Below are positions 25,260 to 33,546 of a stretch of 64,000 bases of DNA, piece after piece. Both the position numbers and the translations under genes were made by a program. How positions within the stretch are numbered: the first letter of the stretch is position 1; every line of letters starts with the position of its first letter. The notes under the pieces are model-generated. The model did no database searches and was not told the origin of the DNA. It saw only the letters and a program-made list of their open reading frames with translations. This DNA comes from Zygaena filipendulae (lineage: Eukaryota > Arthropoda > Insecta > Lepidoptera > Zygaenidae). The stretch lies in contig OU015653.1 in assembly GCA_907165275.2 (NCBI GenBank), forward strand, positions 13,546,001-13,610,000, written 5' to 3'.

Positions 25260-28200
25260 GTAAAGGAGGAGAAATAAGCGATGAAATCTCGGTTAAATAT
25301 GTTATCTTATAAAAATATGGTTTTATAAGATTATGAGATATTTTCTAGCTCGTGGGGACCGAGGCCAGGTTGGTGCGGTTGGAGGAGTGCGACTGTCAGA
25401 AGTCCTGCTACTCCAATGGCACAGTCCACGCCGATGGCTCCTCGTGGCAACGGGACTGCAATCGCTGCTCCTGCGTGGTACGTTTCACCTAAATCCCTAG
25501 CATTCTACGAGAAATATTCCATTCCTTTTATTTCATAAGTACCTAATCGATGCATTTTACTATAACGATTTCCAGCACGGCGAGATCACGTGCAGGCCAG
25601 TCGAGTGCGACCGCGCTGAATGCAAAAATCCTGTATTTAACCCTGGAGAGTGTTGTCCAACATGCTTGAGTAAGTTTTACCTTGATCTTTCTCTAGTGTT
25701 AACTGTACTATATGTACTTAAGTAATACTTCTCAATTTTCCTTTTAGAGCATTGCCTCTTAATGGGCACTCTGTATGAACATGGCGACCGCGCCGCACCC
25801 AAGGAGTGTTCAGAGTGCGTGTGCCATGATGGCTTTATGAACTGCACCAAGAAAGACCCGGACACCGCGTGTCCGCCTCTGCCCTGCGATCCACCAGATC
25901 AGTTCACAGTGCCTGGCGAGTGTTGCAAGTTTTGTCCTGGTACGTGCTCTTTAATAGGTGGTAAAAATTCTAATAGATGTAGCAGAAATGAGAATAAGAT
26001 CAACGAGCCACTTATACAAAACTATGCTATCTTAGTTTGTGTATAACGTCGTTACATAATTGAAATCCTGCTTTCAGGTGTGGACTACTGCAGCATGGGG
26101 CACTCTTGTGATGAAAATGCAACTTGCATGAATCTAAATACCAAATATACCTGTAAATGTAACCAGGGCTTCCAAGGAGACGGACTTATTTGTGAAGGTA
26201 TTCAAAATTACACTCCTCAGTTTCATAATATCGGTATCCTTCCAAATTTGGAATTTGTTTCAAATATGTGCACTTCATTTCCAGATGTGGATGAATGCCA
26301 ACAACCAGGTGGCTTCTACGGCCACCACTGCCACTCGAACACTAGATGTGTCAATGTGGTGGGAGGCTACGTATGCCAGTGCCTGCCAGGCTACGAGAGG
26401 AGAGACAAGTTCAATTGTGTCGAGGTTAGATAAAATAGGTCCGACGCACAATCAGGATCAATCAGTGCATAAAACGTTGTAGATAAGTAGTAGTAAAAAA
26501 ATATACTGGAAACGGAGAGGCACCGCCATTTATGGTTTTTTAAATTTTTTTTATTCAGGAATGAAACATACAGAAGTAGGTAATTAGGTTTATAGTTTAA
26601 TATCTGAAGAGCAACCTTACAACCTTTATCTTTAACACTTCCCAAGACTAATTTATTTTTATAAAAGAAAAGGAACATCTCACAGCATCTCACCACCTTC
26701 ACTGCAAAACAGTGTAAAATCTAACACCTGTGACAGGTGGACGAGTGCGCGGGCGAGTCGCACGGCTGCCACCCGGATGCCGTGTGCAGCAACACTCCTG
26801 GGTCCTACATGTGCCGCTGCAGGGAGGGCTACAGCGGAGACGGATATTCTTGCACACGTTAGTATCAAATCTTTGTTTAATTATCATCATCTTCAACAAT
26901 AACAACGCTCATGATCTTTAGTAAGTCTTGACATATTCTCTGGTAACCTATAAAAAATTAAGTATAAAATTGTGAAAGCTGAGCCCCCACCCTAAAGCTG
27001 AACTCATGTTTGCCCTTTTTCGTTTCTTTATGTTTTTTTTTAACGGGCCAGTAGATGCGCATGCTGTGGCCGTCCATTATCCAGTTACATAATTTTTTAA
27101 CTTTGTAAGATGACACCAACGTACAGATGCATTATTATAGTATTGTTGATAGTCCTTAAATAAATAAATAAAAAATAAATAGTAAGTACACCTGCCCCCT
27201 TAGCAAAGTTGACAAAAGTTGACACTATAGAAAAGTAAGGTACTTACCGTTATTTCACGTGGTCACTCAAAATTGGACAACTGACAGTTTTCCCCAATCA
27301 TGATCTCCAAAGTCCTGGCGAAATTGGTTTCACTTCGCCATGGGAAGTGTCACCAATAATGTTTGTTTGTTGGTGAACTTCCAGCGATTTGCTCGGTTGG
27401 CTGCCTGAACGGCGGCGTGTGCGCAGCGCCGGAGCGGTGCGTGTGCGCCGGCGGGTTCACGGGCGCGCGCTGCGAGCGGGACGTGGACGAGTGCGCGCCG
27501 CACCCCGCGCACCCCGCGCACCCCGGCGCGCGGCCCGCCTGCGTGCCCCGCGCCGCCTGCGTCAACACGCCCGGCTCGTACTACTGCGTGTGCCGCGACG
27601 GGTACCGCAGGGACCCTCATGCTGAATACTGCCAAGGTATACTGCAGATATTTTGAGTTTAATTTATCCTTGCCCTGCAGTTTCACCCACGTTAATTTCG
27701 GAGTTGCTGCGGGAATTCCGGGACAGAAATATCTTAATTTATGTCTTTTTTTGTACCCCTGGAAGGAAACAAACAAACTCAAATTCGCATTAATAATAAT
27801 AGTTTTTCAAGTAGTTAACTATTCTTAACCTGTTTTGTTTTTATTTTCATCTAAAAGTTAGCTTAGCAAAAGTAAAATGGTAACACCATGATTTCCGTGT
27901 ATAAACTCTATCTTCTTGGTCTGAAACTACATAAAAATTGTACTTGTAAATTAGGAGTCAGGATCTCTCCGTGTACTCGTAATATGTATTTGTTTAATAT
28001 CAGCGGATATTAAAATGTTGTGCATGTTCTGATTAAACTCTTGAACTAGTTTACTACGTGAATAAATAATAACGTCATCTACATAGATACGTATGCAAAA
28101 TATTGCAGATGTCGACGAATGCGAAGAGGGCCTGCACACTTGCCACCCGAGCGCACGTTGCGTCAACACCGACGGGGGCTTCGGGTGTGAGTGCGACACG

Positions 28201-31200
28201 CAGCCCTGCCAACTCAGTGAGTATTCCATGAAATTTAATGCTGATGATGTGGACATCATCGTTCCGTCATTGAAATTCTGAAAGATTTTGCACACTATAG
28301 CACAATGGTTTCGAACCGAACAACGATGCTAATAGATAAAATATAATTTATTCGGAACTGACTAGATGCTTGAAAGTTCATGAGAAAAAGAAAATTTTTG
28401 ATGATTTCTTTCTACTAAGTTATATTGAATCTTGAACATAAGTGATACACCAGATGTGCATTTTACACCACTCTAAAACAAATAACATTTTTTGCATCTA
28501 GGGAACGTTTGTGATGATGATGATTGATTTTGATTTTGATGATGGTAATGATGATGATGATGAAGATGATACCATGCTTGCATAATTCCAGGTTGTTCGT
28601 GGCAAGGCGAGATGATGTCGGACGGCGCGCAGTGGGCGGAGGAGGGCGGCTGCCGCGCGTGCTCCTGCACCGCTGGGGTGGTGACCTGTGCGCGTACGCT
28701 GTGCTCCTGCGACATCCTCGACAACGTCACCACCCCTGTACGTATTGCTTGGAACAGGAGGCCAATTACTAACAAAGTTGGTTAACTGTAACCAGCATTC
28801 ATGGTTGACATGGCTAGTTGGTGTTTTGACGTGTATGTTTGTACGTGGTGATCAGACGCAGAGCGACATGCTGCGTGCGCCGGAGTCGTGCTGCCCGCAC
28901 TGCGAGCCGCGCTACCGCTGCCGCCACCAGGAGATGCACCACGTCTCCTTCCGCAGCGGCGAGCGCTGGCTCTACCAGTGCCAGATCTGTGAATGCCTCG
29001 TGAGTGAGACTTACTAAGAATCTAATTTGCAGTTTACTGAAAACAAATCATCAAGCGATTAATACCCAGAGATGCAAAACATCCGAAAGCGTCTGGAGCT
29101 GAGATAATCTTAATTTAAGGTTTTCCAAGTAATTATTTGGATATCACACAAAATAACTACCTACGATTCTTCTAACAGGAAACAATGAATTGAGTCGTAC
29201 CATTTGAGATCGTTCACATACCGATAAATTAATCTGTATTTGAAATTACCTCACTCACCGTATGCCGTCTTTAAGTTCTCCACATAACTCGATCTATAAC
29301 TGTTCCATGACCGGCCCGCGTCTGTCCATATTTTCTTCGTCCCTGATGTTATCCATTATGGAACGTAGTGACTGTTTTTTTTTACAATCTCAGTGACAGG
29401 AGTTTTTTGAGTTTACTTAATTCAACTTGCCGCTGATTTCCAAAATAATATGCATAATAATGACTGTTTCTTTTTTCAGCTCGGCGAGGTAGACTGTTGG
29501 GAGCCAGAATGTGAAGAAGCTGGCGTCGGGTGCTGCGCGGGCGCGGACGCGGGCGCGGACGGCGCGCACCCGGCGGGCGGCGCGGGGCGGGAGGGGGCCG
29601 CGGGGGGCAGCTGGCGCGCGCCGCATCGCCTCTCGCTGGCGGGCTGCGCGCCGCCGCACTGCCCCGCCTGCCAGGTACACACGGCCGCACACCCGCCCGT
29701 ACACACACAAACACACACATATGCCCACGGACCCACACACCCGACCATACACACACCCAAACACACACAGACTCACACACCTACATTCACACAGGTCACA
29801 CACTCACACATCCCGCTTCACCTCTGTCATCTAGCTCTAGAGCCATCGTTTTGCTGCAACCAAAATCCATGCCAAACATGCTGATTCAAAATATATTACC
29901 ATGAAACTAGCTACGTATCCAACAGACGATAGGATTGGCCAAGCGGTTGCTTCTCAATCGAGAAGGGAGGGATATTTTGTGGCATACATAGTATACACAT
30001 GATTTGCTTGATTTCCACGACAAAAGCGTTGGTGTACGATCAAGTCTGGTGTGTTACGAAATGTCAAAAGTTATTATTACTTATCCATCTTTAAAACCTT
30101 ATATCTACAGCATATCAGTACAACCTGAAGCTCTGTCTGAAGAGTGTCTGAAGCAATAAGTCTGGGTATACGAACAGTCGATATCATGTCGCTTAATGTA
30201 ATGTCATCGTGAAGCATAACGCCCCGCACGACTAAGTTTATTATACAATTTGCAAGAGAAATGAGACTCAATGCCGTTCATTTATGAGCACGTTCTTCCA
30301 AATACCTAATGGAACAGGTGTGTGTATTGATGAATAAGGGAGCCACCACTATTTCTGTAGCAGTCATTTCAAATTTTAAATTCCGTTCCGGGAATTTCGA
30401 CCTTCTGCTATAAGAAATGGTATTTGCACATTGCTTATTTGGAAGATATCCCACTTCTCATGCAAATTGGGCGGTAAACTTGAAGCATTGTCGGGAGTAC
30501 TCAATGCGCGTGGCCACTAACTCCATGTTCCGTGCGCTTGTGACCTTGTACCTTCGCTTCGTGTGTGAAAAGGCGTCGTTTGCGCTTGTTGCAGGGCGGG
30601 CTGTGTGCTACATTGGTGAGCAATCTCGCGTGTTGTGTGCATCGGTAACCACCCCCACTCTTCTTATACATTCATACATTCTGCTCTTCTTTTAACCCGT
30701 GTTCGTTACGCCTGCATCCTCGATTCAGTATGCCTGGTGATATTTTTGTTTAGTAAATATACCTACTTTGCTCAGACCAGATACATTGAATCGAGTGGCA
30801 ATACAGCTTCATTACGTGTTGCATGCTTCATAACTTCACCATCGATCATGAACTACATGCATCAGGCATGCATCAATTTTCAACCATGTGCGTTTGGTTT
30901 TATTTTTGTTGAGCATGTGAAAAGTGAAAAATCGAACTTTCTATTTTTCACAATTTTAAACAATTTTTTTTTTTTTTTTTTACAATTTTAAATTCTATAA
31001 TACCTTTATTTTGTTGTATATCCTGCTAGTTTATATTTTGAAGCACTAGATTTAGACAATTTGTAGACGGACATTGTAAAAATTAAAAATTCTACAAGAC
31101 ATATCTCCTGTACCTACAGATAAACAGTAGATGTAATGGTAGAAACTTATTCCACTAATATCTCACTCTCTTGCTCCCGGTAGGCTGTAGAAGCATTCGG

Positions 31201-31807
31201 TATACGGTTTCCAACCATGGACATTGATCTTTCCATTTTGATCACACTGTTTATTGTATCCGTCTTAGAAGTAGCTCCTAGCGGTAAATATAGACAGCAT
31301 TTATAGCACTTATACATAACCACCGAGTAGATATAAATATAGTTACGATCATAATGGAATACAAGACGTGAAGGTGTTTTTGATGAGCACTAAAATTGCT
31401 CCGCTGAGAACAAGAGAGAGGGAATGTGATAGTACGTAAAGTTATCGATGCTGTGGCCCAACACAGGTCGAATTGCCCCTTTAGCCCAGTTGACAATCTA
31501 CAATCGTTAACGCATAGAAAAATAAGGGACGGAATCGTCACGTAGTCACGCCAATTAATCACGTGACATGATTCGTTTCTTAATTTTCTATGCGTTAAGA
31601 TTTGACCTGGCTAAGGGGGCAGGTTTTGTTAGTGGAGACCTGGAGGGGAGTCCAGGTATGAGTGTCAGTGTGCGCGTGGTCCGCAGAGGGGGGCGCGGCG
31701 TGACGGCGGCGCTGGCGCTGGTGGCGCTGTGGTGGGGCTCGCGGGGGGCGGGGGCGGGCGGCGCGGGGGGCGCGGCGCACCGCAAGCACCGCGGCGCGCG
31801 GCCCTAG
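11936..31807 (+). CDS. NELL: NELL1/NELL2-type secreted multidomain protein (partial gene model)
   Basis: Secreted vWC/EGF glycoprotein of the NELL family (in vertebrates: PKC-binding, Robo3 or integrin ligands, neural and skeletal signalling). Exons: 11936-12043, 23017-23167, 24571-24853, 25104-25259, 25349-25477, 25576-25669, 25748-25939, 26078-26197, 26285-26424, 26737-26857, 27385-27636, 28109-28216, 28592-28737, 28856-28999, 29480-29674, plus a tentative last exon 31687-31807. The first fifteen encode about 780 residues, close to the roughly 810 usual for the family. All have GT-AG sites and compatible phases. Domain order is exactly that of NELL: TSPN/LamG, coiled coil, vWC x2, EGF x6, vWC x2. 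The first recognised exon begins in phase 1 at the ...TELDLL stretch, so the signal-peptide exon lies upstream; I could not find it between 1 and 11,935. The intron from 12,044 to 23,016 is about 11 kb. Family assignment is very secure; the two ends are not. Confidence 0.93.
12069..13288. mobile_element. TA-flanked MITE-like element (1.2 kb) with nested insertion
   Basis: CACTAGGGTGGGTCA at 12,069-12,083 is inverted perfectly at 13,274-13,288, each flanked by TA, as expected of Tc1/mariner-type insertion. It begins 25 bp after the 3' end of the first recognised NELL exon. No transposase frame is seen. About half its length is a second, nested element. Confidence 0.85.
12521..13149. mobile_element. 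Nested TA-flanked MITE (629 bp)
   Basis: GGGTACTTGCATGAA at 12,521-12,535 is inverted at 13,135-13,149, both flanked by TA. It sits inside the 12,069-13,288 element. The interior has two TGACGTCA palindromes (12,701 and 12,991) and no coding frame. Confidence 0.85.
13403..13700. mobile_element. MITE family C, copy 1 (paired CRE palindromes)
   Basis: Roughly 55-bp imperfect terminal inverted repeats (TAGTC.G..., ...GACACGTATTTTTT). TGACGTCA occurs at 13,518 and 13,563. The copies at 14,517, 41,950 and 60,703 share the same layout. Confidence 0.75.
13701..14516. other. NELL intron, nothing recognised
   Basis: Between two family C MITEs. No exon or matched repeat seen. Confidence 0.4.
14517..14808. 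mobile_element. MITE family C, copy 2
   Basis: Same ends and interior as the 13,403 copy; TGACGTCA at 14,640, and a decayed TGACGTAA near 14,675. Confidence 0.75.
14809..17009. other. NELL intron, nothing recognised
   Basis: Moderate-GC stretches at 15,900-16,130 and 16,430-16,640 may be old transposon or conserved non-coding sequence. No exon fits. Confidence 0.4.
17010..17137. repeat. Two adjacent hairpins with fully complementary 14-nt loops
   Basis: Hairpin 1 has arms TTTTATAGCA...GACGACGAGATAGAA and TTCTATCTCGTCGTC...TGCTATAAAA around the loop GCTACTTTTGTGCA (17,045-17,058). Hairpin 2 has a 7-bp stem CATCTAT/ATAGATG around the loop TGCACAAAAGTAGC (17,117-17,130), the exact reverse complement of loop 1. 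Confidence 0.8.
17179..17201. repeat. (AAG)n microsatellite
   Basis: About seven AAG units. Confidence 0.9.
17381..17573 (+). repeat. Family R repeat
   Basis: AACTAGCTGTTCCCCGCGGT to TATAATATTAGTAGGGAT. Confidence 0.85.
17574..20233. other. NELL intron, nothing recognised
   Basis: AT-rich. Only the TTC-rich repeat at 18,810-18,950 was recognised. Confidence 0.4.
18810..18950. repeat. TTC-rich dispersed repeat, two units
   Basis: CTTCTTCTTCTTTAATAATG then GCCAATGGCAATG, followed by a second ATGGCGAAACGCCAATGACA unit. Confidence 0.5.
20234..20412 (+). repeat. Family R repeat
   Basis: TCCCGCGGTTTCACCCGCGT to TATAACATTAGTAGGGAT. Confidence 0.85.
20413..22119. other. NELL intron, AT-rich
   Basis: Includes a simple A/T tract at 20,742-20,815. 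No exon seen. Confidence 0.4.
22120..22330. other. GC-rich patch within the large NELL intron
   Basis: A GC-rich block with GCGCGCCGCCCGTCCCCGGG and CCGCCGCCGGCCCC, unlike the surrounding intron. No reading frame or repeat match seen; a candidate conserved non-coding element. Confidence 0.3.
22648..22854 (-). repeat. Family R repeat, minus orientation
   Basis: TACTAATATTATAAATGCG to CGCGGGGCACAACTAGT. Confidence 0.85.
22862..22965. mobile_element. MITE family D degenerate copy
   Basis: Contains TCTATAGCGTTAACAAT and CACGTGGTCAC, blocks of family D, but no clear terminus. Confidence 0.4.
23290..23352. mobile_element. MITE family D half copy
   Basis: Right-hand arm only: TTTTCTATAGCGTTCATGAT then GTCAACTTGGCTAAGGGGG. 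Confidence 0.55.
23795..24560. other. CpG-rich island upstream of the NELL LamG exon
   Basis: About 770 bp of GC- and CpG-rich sequence directly before the acceptor at 24,570, with long open frames on both strands caused by composition. It may be an internal promoter: an ATG at 24,530 reads [19 protein letters not shown] straight into the LamG exon. No promoter element is clear. Confidence 0.45.
24893..25032 (+). repeat. Family R repeat, diverged, in a NELL intron
   Basis: TTCACGCGCGATAATTTC, AATGTATATGCAAAATT, AATCGGTTGAGTAG; begins 40 bp after the exon ending 24,853. Confidence 0.6.
25349..25939 (+). CDS. NELL: NELL vWC domains 1 and 2 (exons 5-7)
   Basis: Exons 25349-25477, 25576-25669 and 25748-25939. 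The coiled coil ends in [15 protein letters not shown]. vWC1 contains DCNRCSCV, then [11 protein letters not shown] and GECCPTCLK. vWC2 runs from [12 protein letters not shown] through [13 protein letters not shown] to [10 protein letters not shown]. The CxxCxC and CCxxC signatures of vWC modules are intact. Adjacent exons are separated by introns of only 78-98 bp, much shorter than elsewhere in the gene. Confidence 0.94.
26078..28216 (+). CDS. NELL: NELL EGF-like repeats 1-6 (exons 8-12)
   Basis: Exons 26078-26197 (EGF1, [10 protein letters not shown]), 26285-26424 (EGF2, [10 protein letters not shown]), 26737-26857 (EGF3, [11 protein letters not shown]), 27385-27636 (EGF4 [12 protein letters not shown] plus EGF5 DVDECAPH) and 28109-28216 (EGF6, [12 protein letters not shown]). 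DVDEC calcium-binding starts are present in repeats 2, 5 and 6 and VDEC in repeat 3; repeat 4 is the non-calcium type, as in vertebrate NELL. EGF5 holds an expanded PAHPAHPG segment before its second cysteine. EGF4 and EGF5 share one exon that is very GC-rich compared with its flanks. Confidence 0.94.
27193..27290. mobile_element. MITE family D half copy in a NELL intron
   Basis: Left arm CCCCCTTAGCAAAGTTGACA, then CTATAGAAAAGTAAGG and CACGTGGTCACTC. Confidence 0.55.
27672..27805 (+). repeat. Family R repeat, diverged, in a NELL intron
   Basis: GCAGTTTCACCCACGTTAAT and GCGGGAATTCCGGGACAG. Confidence 0.65.
28512..28570. repeat. GAT-rich microsatellite before a NELL exon
   Basis: Imperfect (GAT)n ending about 20 bp before the exon at 28,592. 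Confidence 0.85.
28592..29674 (+). CDS. NELL: NELL vWC domains 3 and 4 (exons 13-15)
   Basis: Exons 28592-28737, 28856-28999 and 29480-29674. vWC3 contains [28 protein letters not shown] and [13 protein letters not shown]. vWC4 contains [17 protein letters not shown] joined in phase 0 to [11 protein letters not shown], the segment equivalent to EGEVDCW in vertebrates. After that, vWC4 is interrupted by a low-complexity Ala/Gly/Asp run ([17 protein letters not shown]...) before ending in APPHCPACQ. The donor GTACAC at 29,675 leads straight into a long CA-rich tract. Confidence 0.9.
29676..29810. repeat. CA-rich tract at a NELL donor
   Basis: Degenerate ACACAC/CACACC repeats that begin within the 5' splice site of the exon ending 29,674. 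Confidence 0.9.
29918..30070 (+). mobile_element. Same SINE family, diverged copy
   Basis: A degenerate head (ATTGGCCAAGCGGTTGC) and a tail with TTGCTTGATTTCCACGACA, GATCAAGTCTGGTGTGTT. Confidence 0.6.
31474..31621. mobile_element. MITE family D, copy near the NELL 3' exon
   Basis: The left end TGCCCCTTTAGCCCAGTTGA is matched in inverse at the right end (CTGGCTAAGGGGGCA). The arms also share CGTTAACGCATAGAAAA. The copy at 40,725-40,920 has the same design. Confidence 0.75.
31687..31807 (+). CDS. Possible last exon of NELL with a hydrophobic C-terminus
   Basis: A CCGCAG acceptor at 31,686 is followed by a frame reading [18 protein letters not shown], then a Gly/Ala linker, HRKHRGARP and a stop at 31,805-31,807. 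The hydrophobic run could be a membrane or anchor segment. The frame needs a phase-2 donor, but the last secure exon (ending 29,674) is phase 0. A candidate bridging exon with a good acceptor and the right phases is 30,595-30,644 (50 bp, encoding [16 protein letters not shown]). Without it, phase 0 gives a low-complexity Gly/Arg frame ending near 31,816. The MITE at 31,474-31,621 ends 65 bp upstream. Tentative. Confidence 0.35.
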
Positions 31808-31834
31808 AGCCGCCCTGAGCGACGCGCACACATT

Positions 31835-31866
31835 CACACACACAGACACACACACACACACACACC
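31835..31866. repeat. (CA)n microsatellite in the NELL 3'UTR
   Basis: Nearly pure CA repeat just after the proposed stop. Confidence 0.9.
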
Positions 31867-32471
31867 TATTTATTCTAGATAGTGATAATGTTAACTAATT
31901 GAGGCGGGCGCGCGACCGCTCGGCGGCCTTAACTTAGCGAGCGGCGGCCGCCCGGCACCGCCCTGTGATATACTGTATCATATTATAACGGGAGGGGTTG
32001 CGACGCCGACCGCTGTCGGTCGACTGTATCATCATGTGTTTTATCTTCGTTATAGCAATATTATAGTGTTATCGAGTAGCTAGGACTATAGAACGGTGTG
32101 CCGCGACGCGAACCTCTGATAGAGATGCCTTCCTATTGTAATAACGTGACGGCGCGGCGCGGCGGGGCCCGGGATTCGCGCGACGTTCCACACGTACAGT
32201 AGTTGTAATGTAATTATGTAACTCATCGATTCTCGCTTTAAACCCGCCTTCGAACGTCGCGCGAGATCTGAGCATCGCGTCCCGCCCCGGGCGGCGCGCG
32301 GAGCGGGCGCGGGCCGCGGAGCGAGTGGCTGTGGACGGTTGCCTGTTAGCTGCGGATGGTTGACTGCTGACTGCCGAATGTGTGAGGCTGAGCCCGCGCC
32401 GCACACTCGAGACGCCCCCGACCCTTGCGCGTTCCTACCGCACTCGTCTACTCTTCGAAGCCTAAATTTAA

Positions 32472-32477
32472 AATAAA
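32472..32477 (+). promoter_or_regulatory. Candidate poly(A) signal AATAAA for NELL
   Basis: A perfect AATAAA about 665 bp after the proposed stop at 31,807 and within the GC-rich tail. The position is plausible, but the gene's last exon is itself uncertain. Confidence 0.4.
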
Positions 32478-32830
32478 CGAATGTCGATCGCTTAAATTAT
32501 TATAACTTATTAGACTTGTAACGGTACTATTTAGCTAATTGTTGTGAATATATTGTATAGTGTCGCTATATACGCAGAGGGAGGGGGCGCCGCGCGCGGG
32601 CCACGCCGGGGGCGCAGACTGTGTTTATTGTAAGTGTGAGGGCGCGGGCGGCTTCGGCTGCGGCGGCTTCTTCAATTATAGCGTTACGTCATAATTATGT
32701 TAATACTAGATAAGCCGCGCGCGCCGCGCCGCCCGCCCCCGCCGCCCGCCCCGGCGCGTGCGCATACGTGCTCTGTTGTACGAATTTTTTCATAATATAT
32801 TATAGTTTTTGTTTGTCTTTATATAGAGAA

Positions 32831-33546
32831 AGTAATTTTTCTTGAAATAATTTGAAAATAACCAAAAATAGGTACCAAATATAGAGATGATAAATAATAT
32901 GATTGTTTCATAATTTCGTAAAGCATTTTATTGCTTGCATGTTGTATTGTGTTCAGAAAATTACAATTAAAAAAAGATAATCTCCAAGATTGTTTTAATG
33001 AGTTACTTATTTCTTTTTAAGCAATACTAAATGTAAAAGGAAACGAATATTATTACAAAATTACCACTTTTTTATTTAACTTAGCTATAATACAACCAAA
33101 ACTAAAAAAAAAAAAATTATCGAGCAGAAAAAACTTTAAAAACACTTTTACCATATTTTTACAATATCCCACGTAGTTAATATAATTATTTGGATCCGTT
33201 CAACGCACAATAATTTTGTCAAAGTCATGGAGAAGCCTACATACAAAGACAGGGTAAAGTTTATCAATTGACAGAGATCATAAACCTGAACACCATTTGT
33301 AAAGAGAACAAAACTGAGTTTTCTACCCAAAACCTGACTTCTATTGGTGACTGTAGTTGTAGAAGTTATGAAAAATATTTTGAAATAGGTTAGGTACCTA
33401 TACCCACCTACTCTTACAAAAACATGTGCATTTCTCTACATTTCCCGAACCTTAAAACAACATTTTTCAAACATTTCAATGAACCTATTTAGTTATCTAG
33501 TAGAGCGACTGTCGTTTGTATGGTAAATGTTTTGGAGGTTATATAA
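32831..33546. other. Intergenic, between NELL and the divergent tetraspanin
   Basis: AT-rich; contains or adjoins the 3'UTRs of the two convergent genes. No coding frame seen. Confidence 0.5.

Larger units (their letters stand above)
31808..32830 (+). other. Probable NELL 3'UTR, GC-rich
   Basis: No sustained reading frame. It opens with a CA repeat (31,835-31,866), continues with CpG-rich stretches at 32,140-32,400 and 32,580-32,760, and has an AATAAA at 32,472-32,477. The composition differs sharply from the AT-rich sequence after about 32,830. A longer 3'UTR beyond the first poly(A) signal is possible. Confidence 0.5.

Noticed and set aside
29382..29904. Several Cys/His/Thr-rich open frames on both strands
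   Set aside because: Created by the CA-rich tract and the GC-rich NELL exon in other frames.
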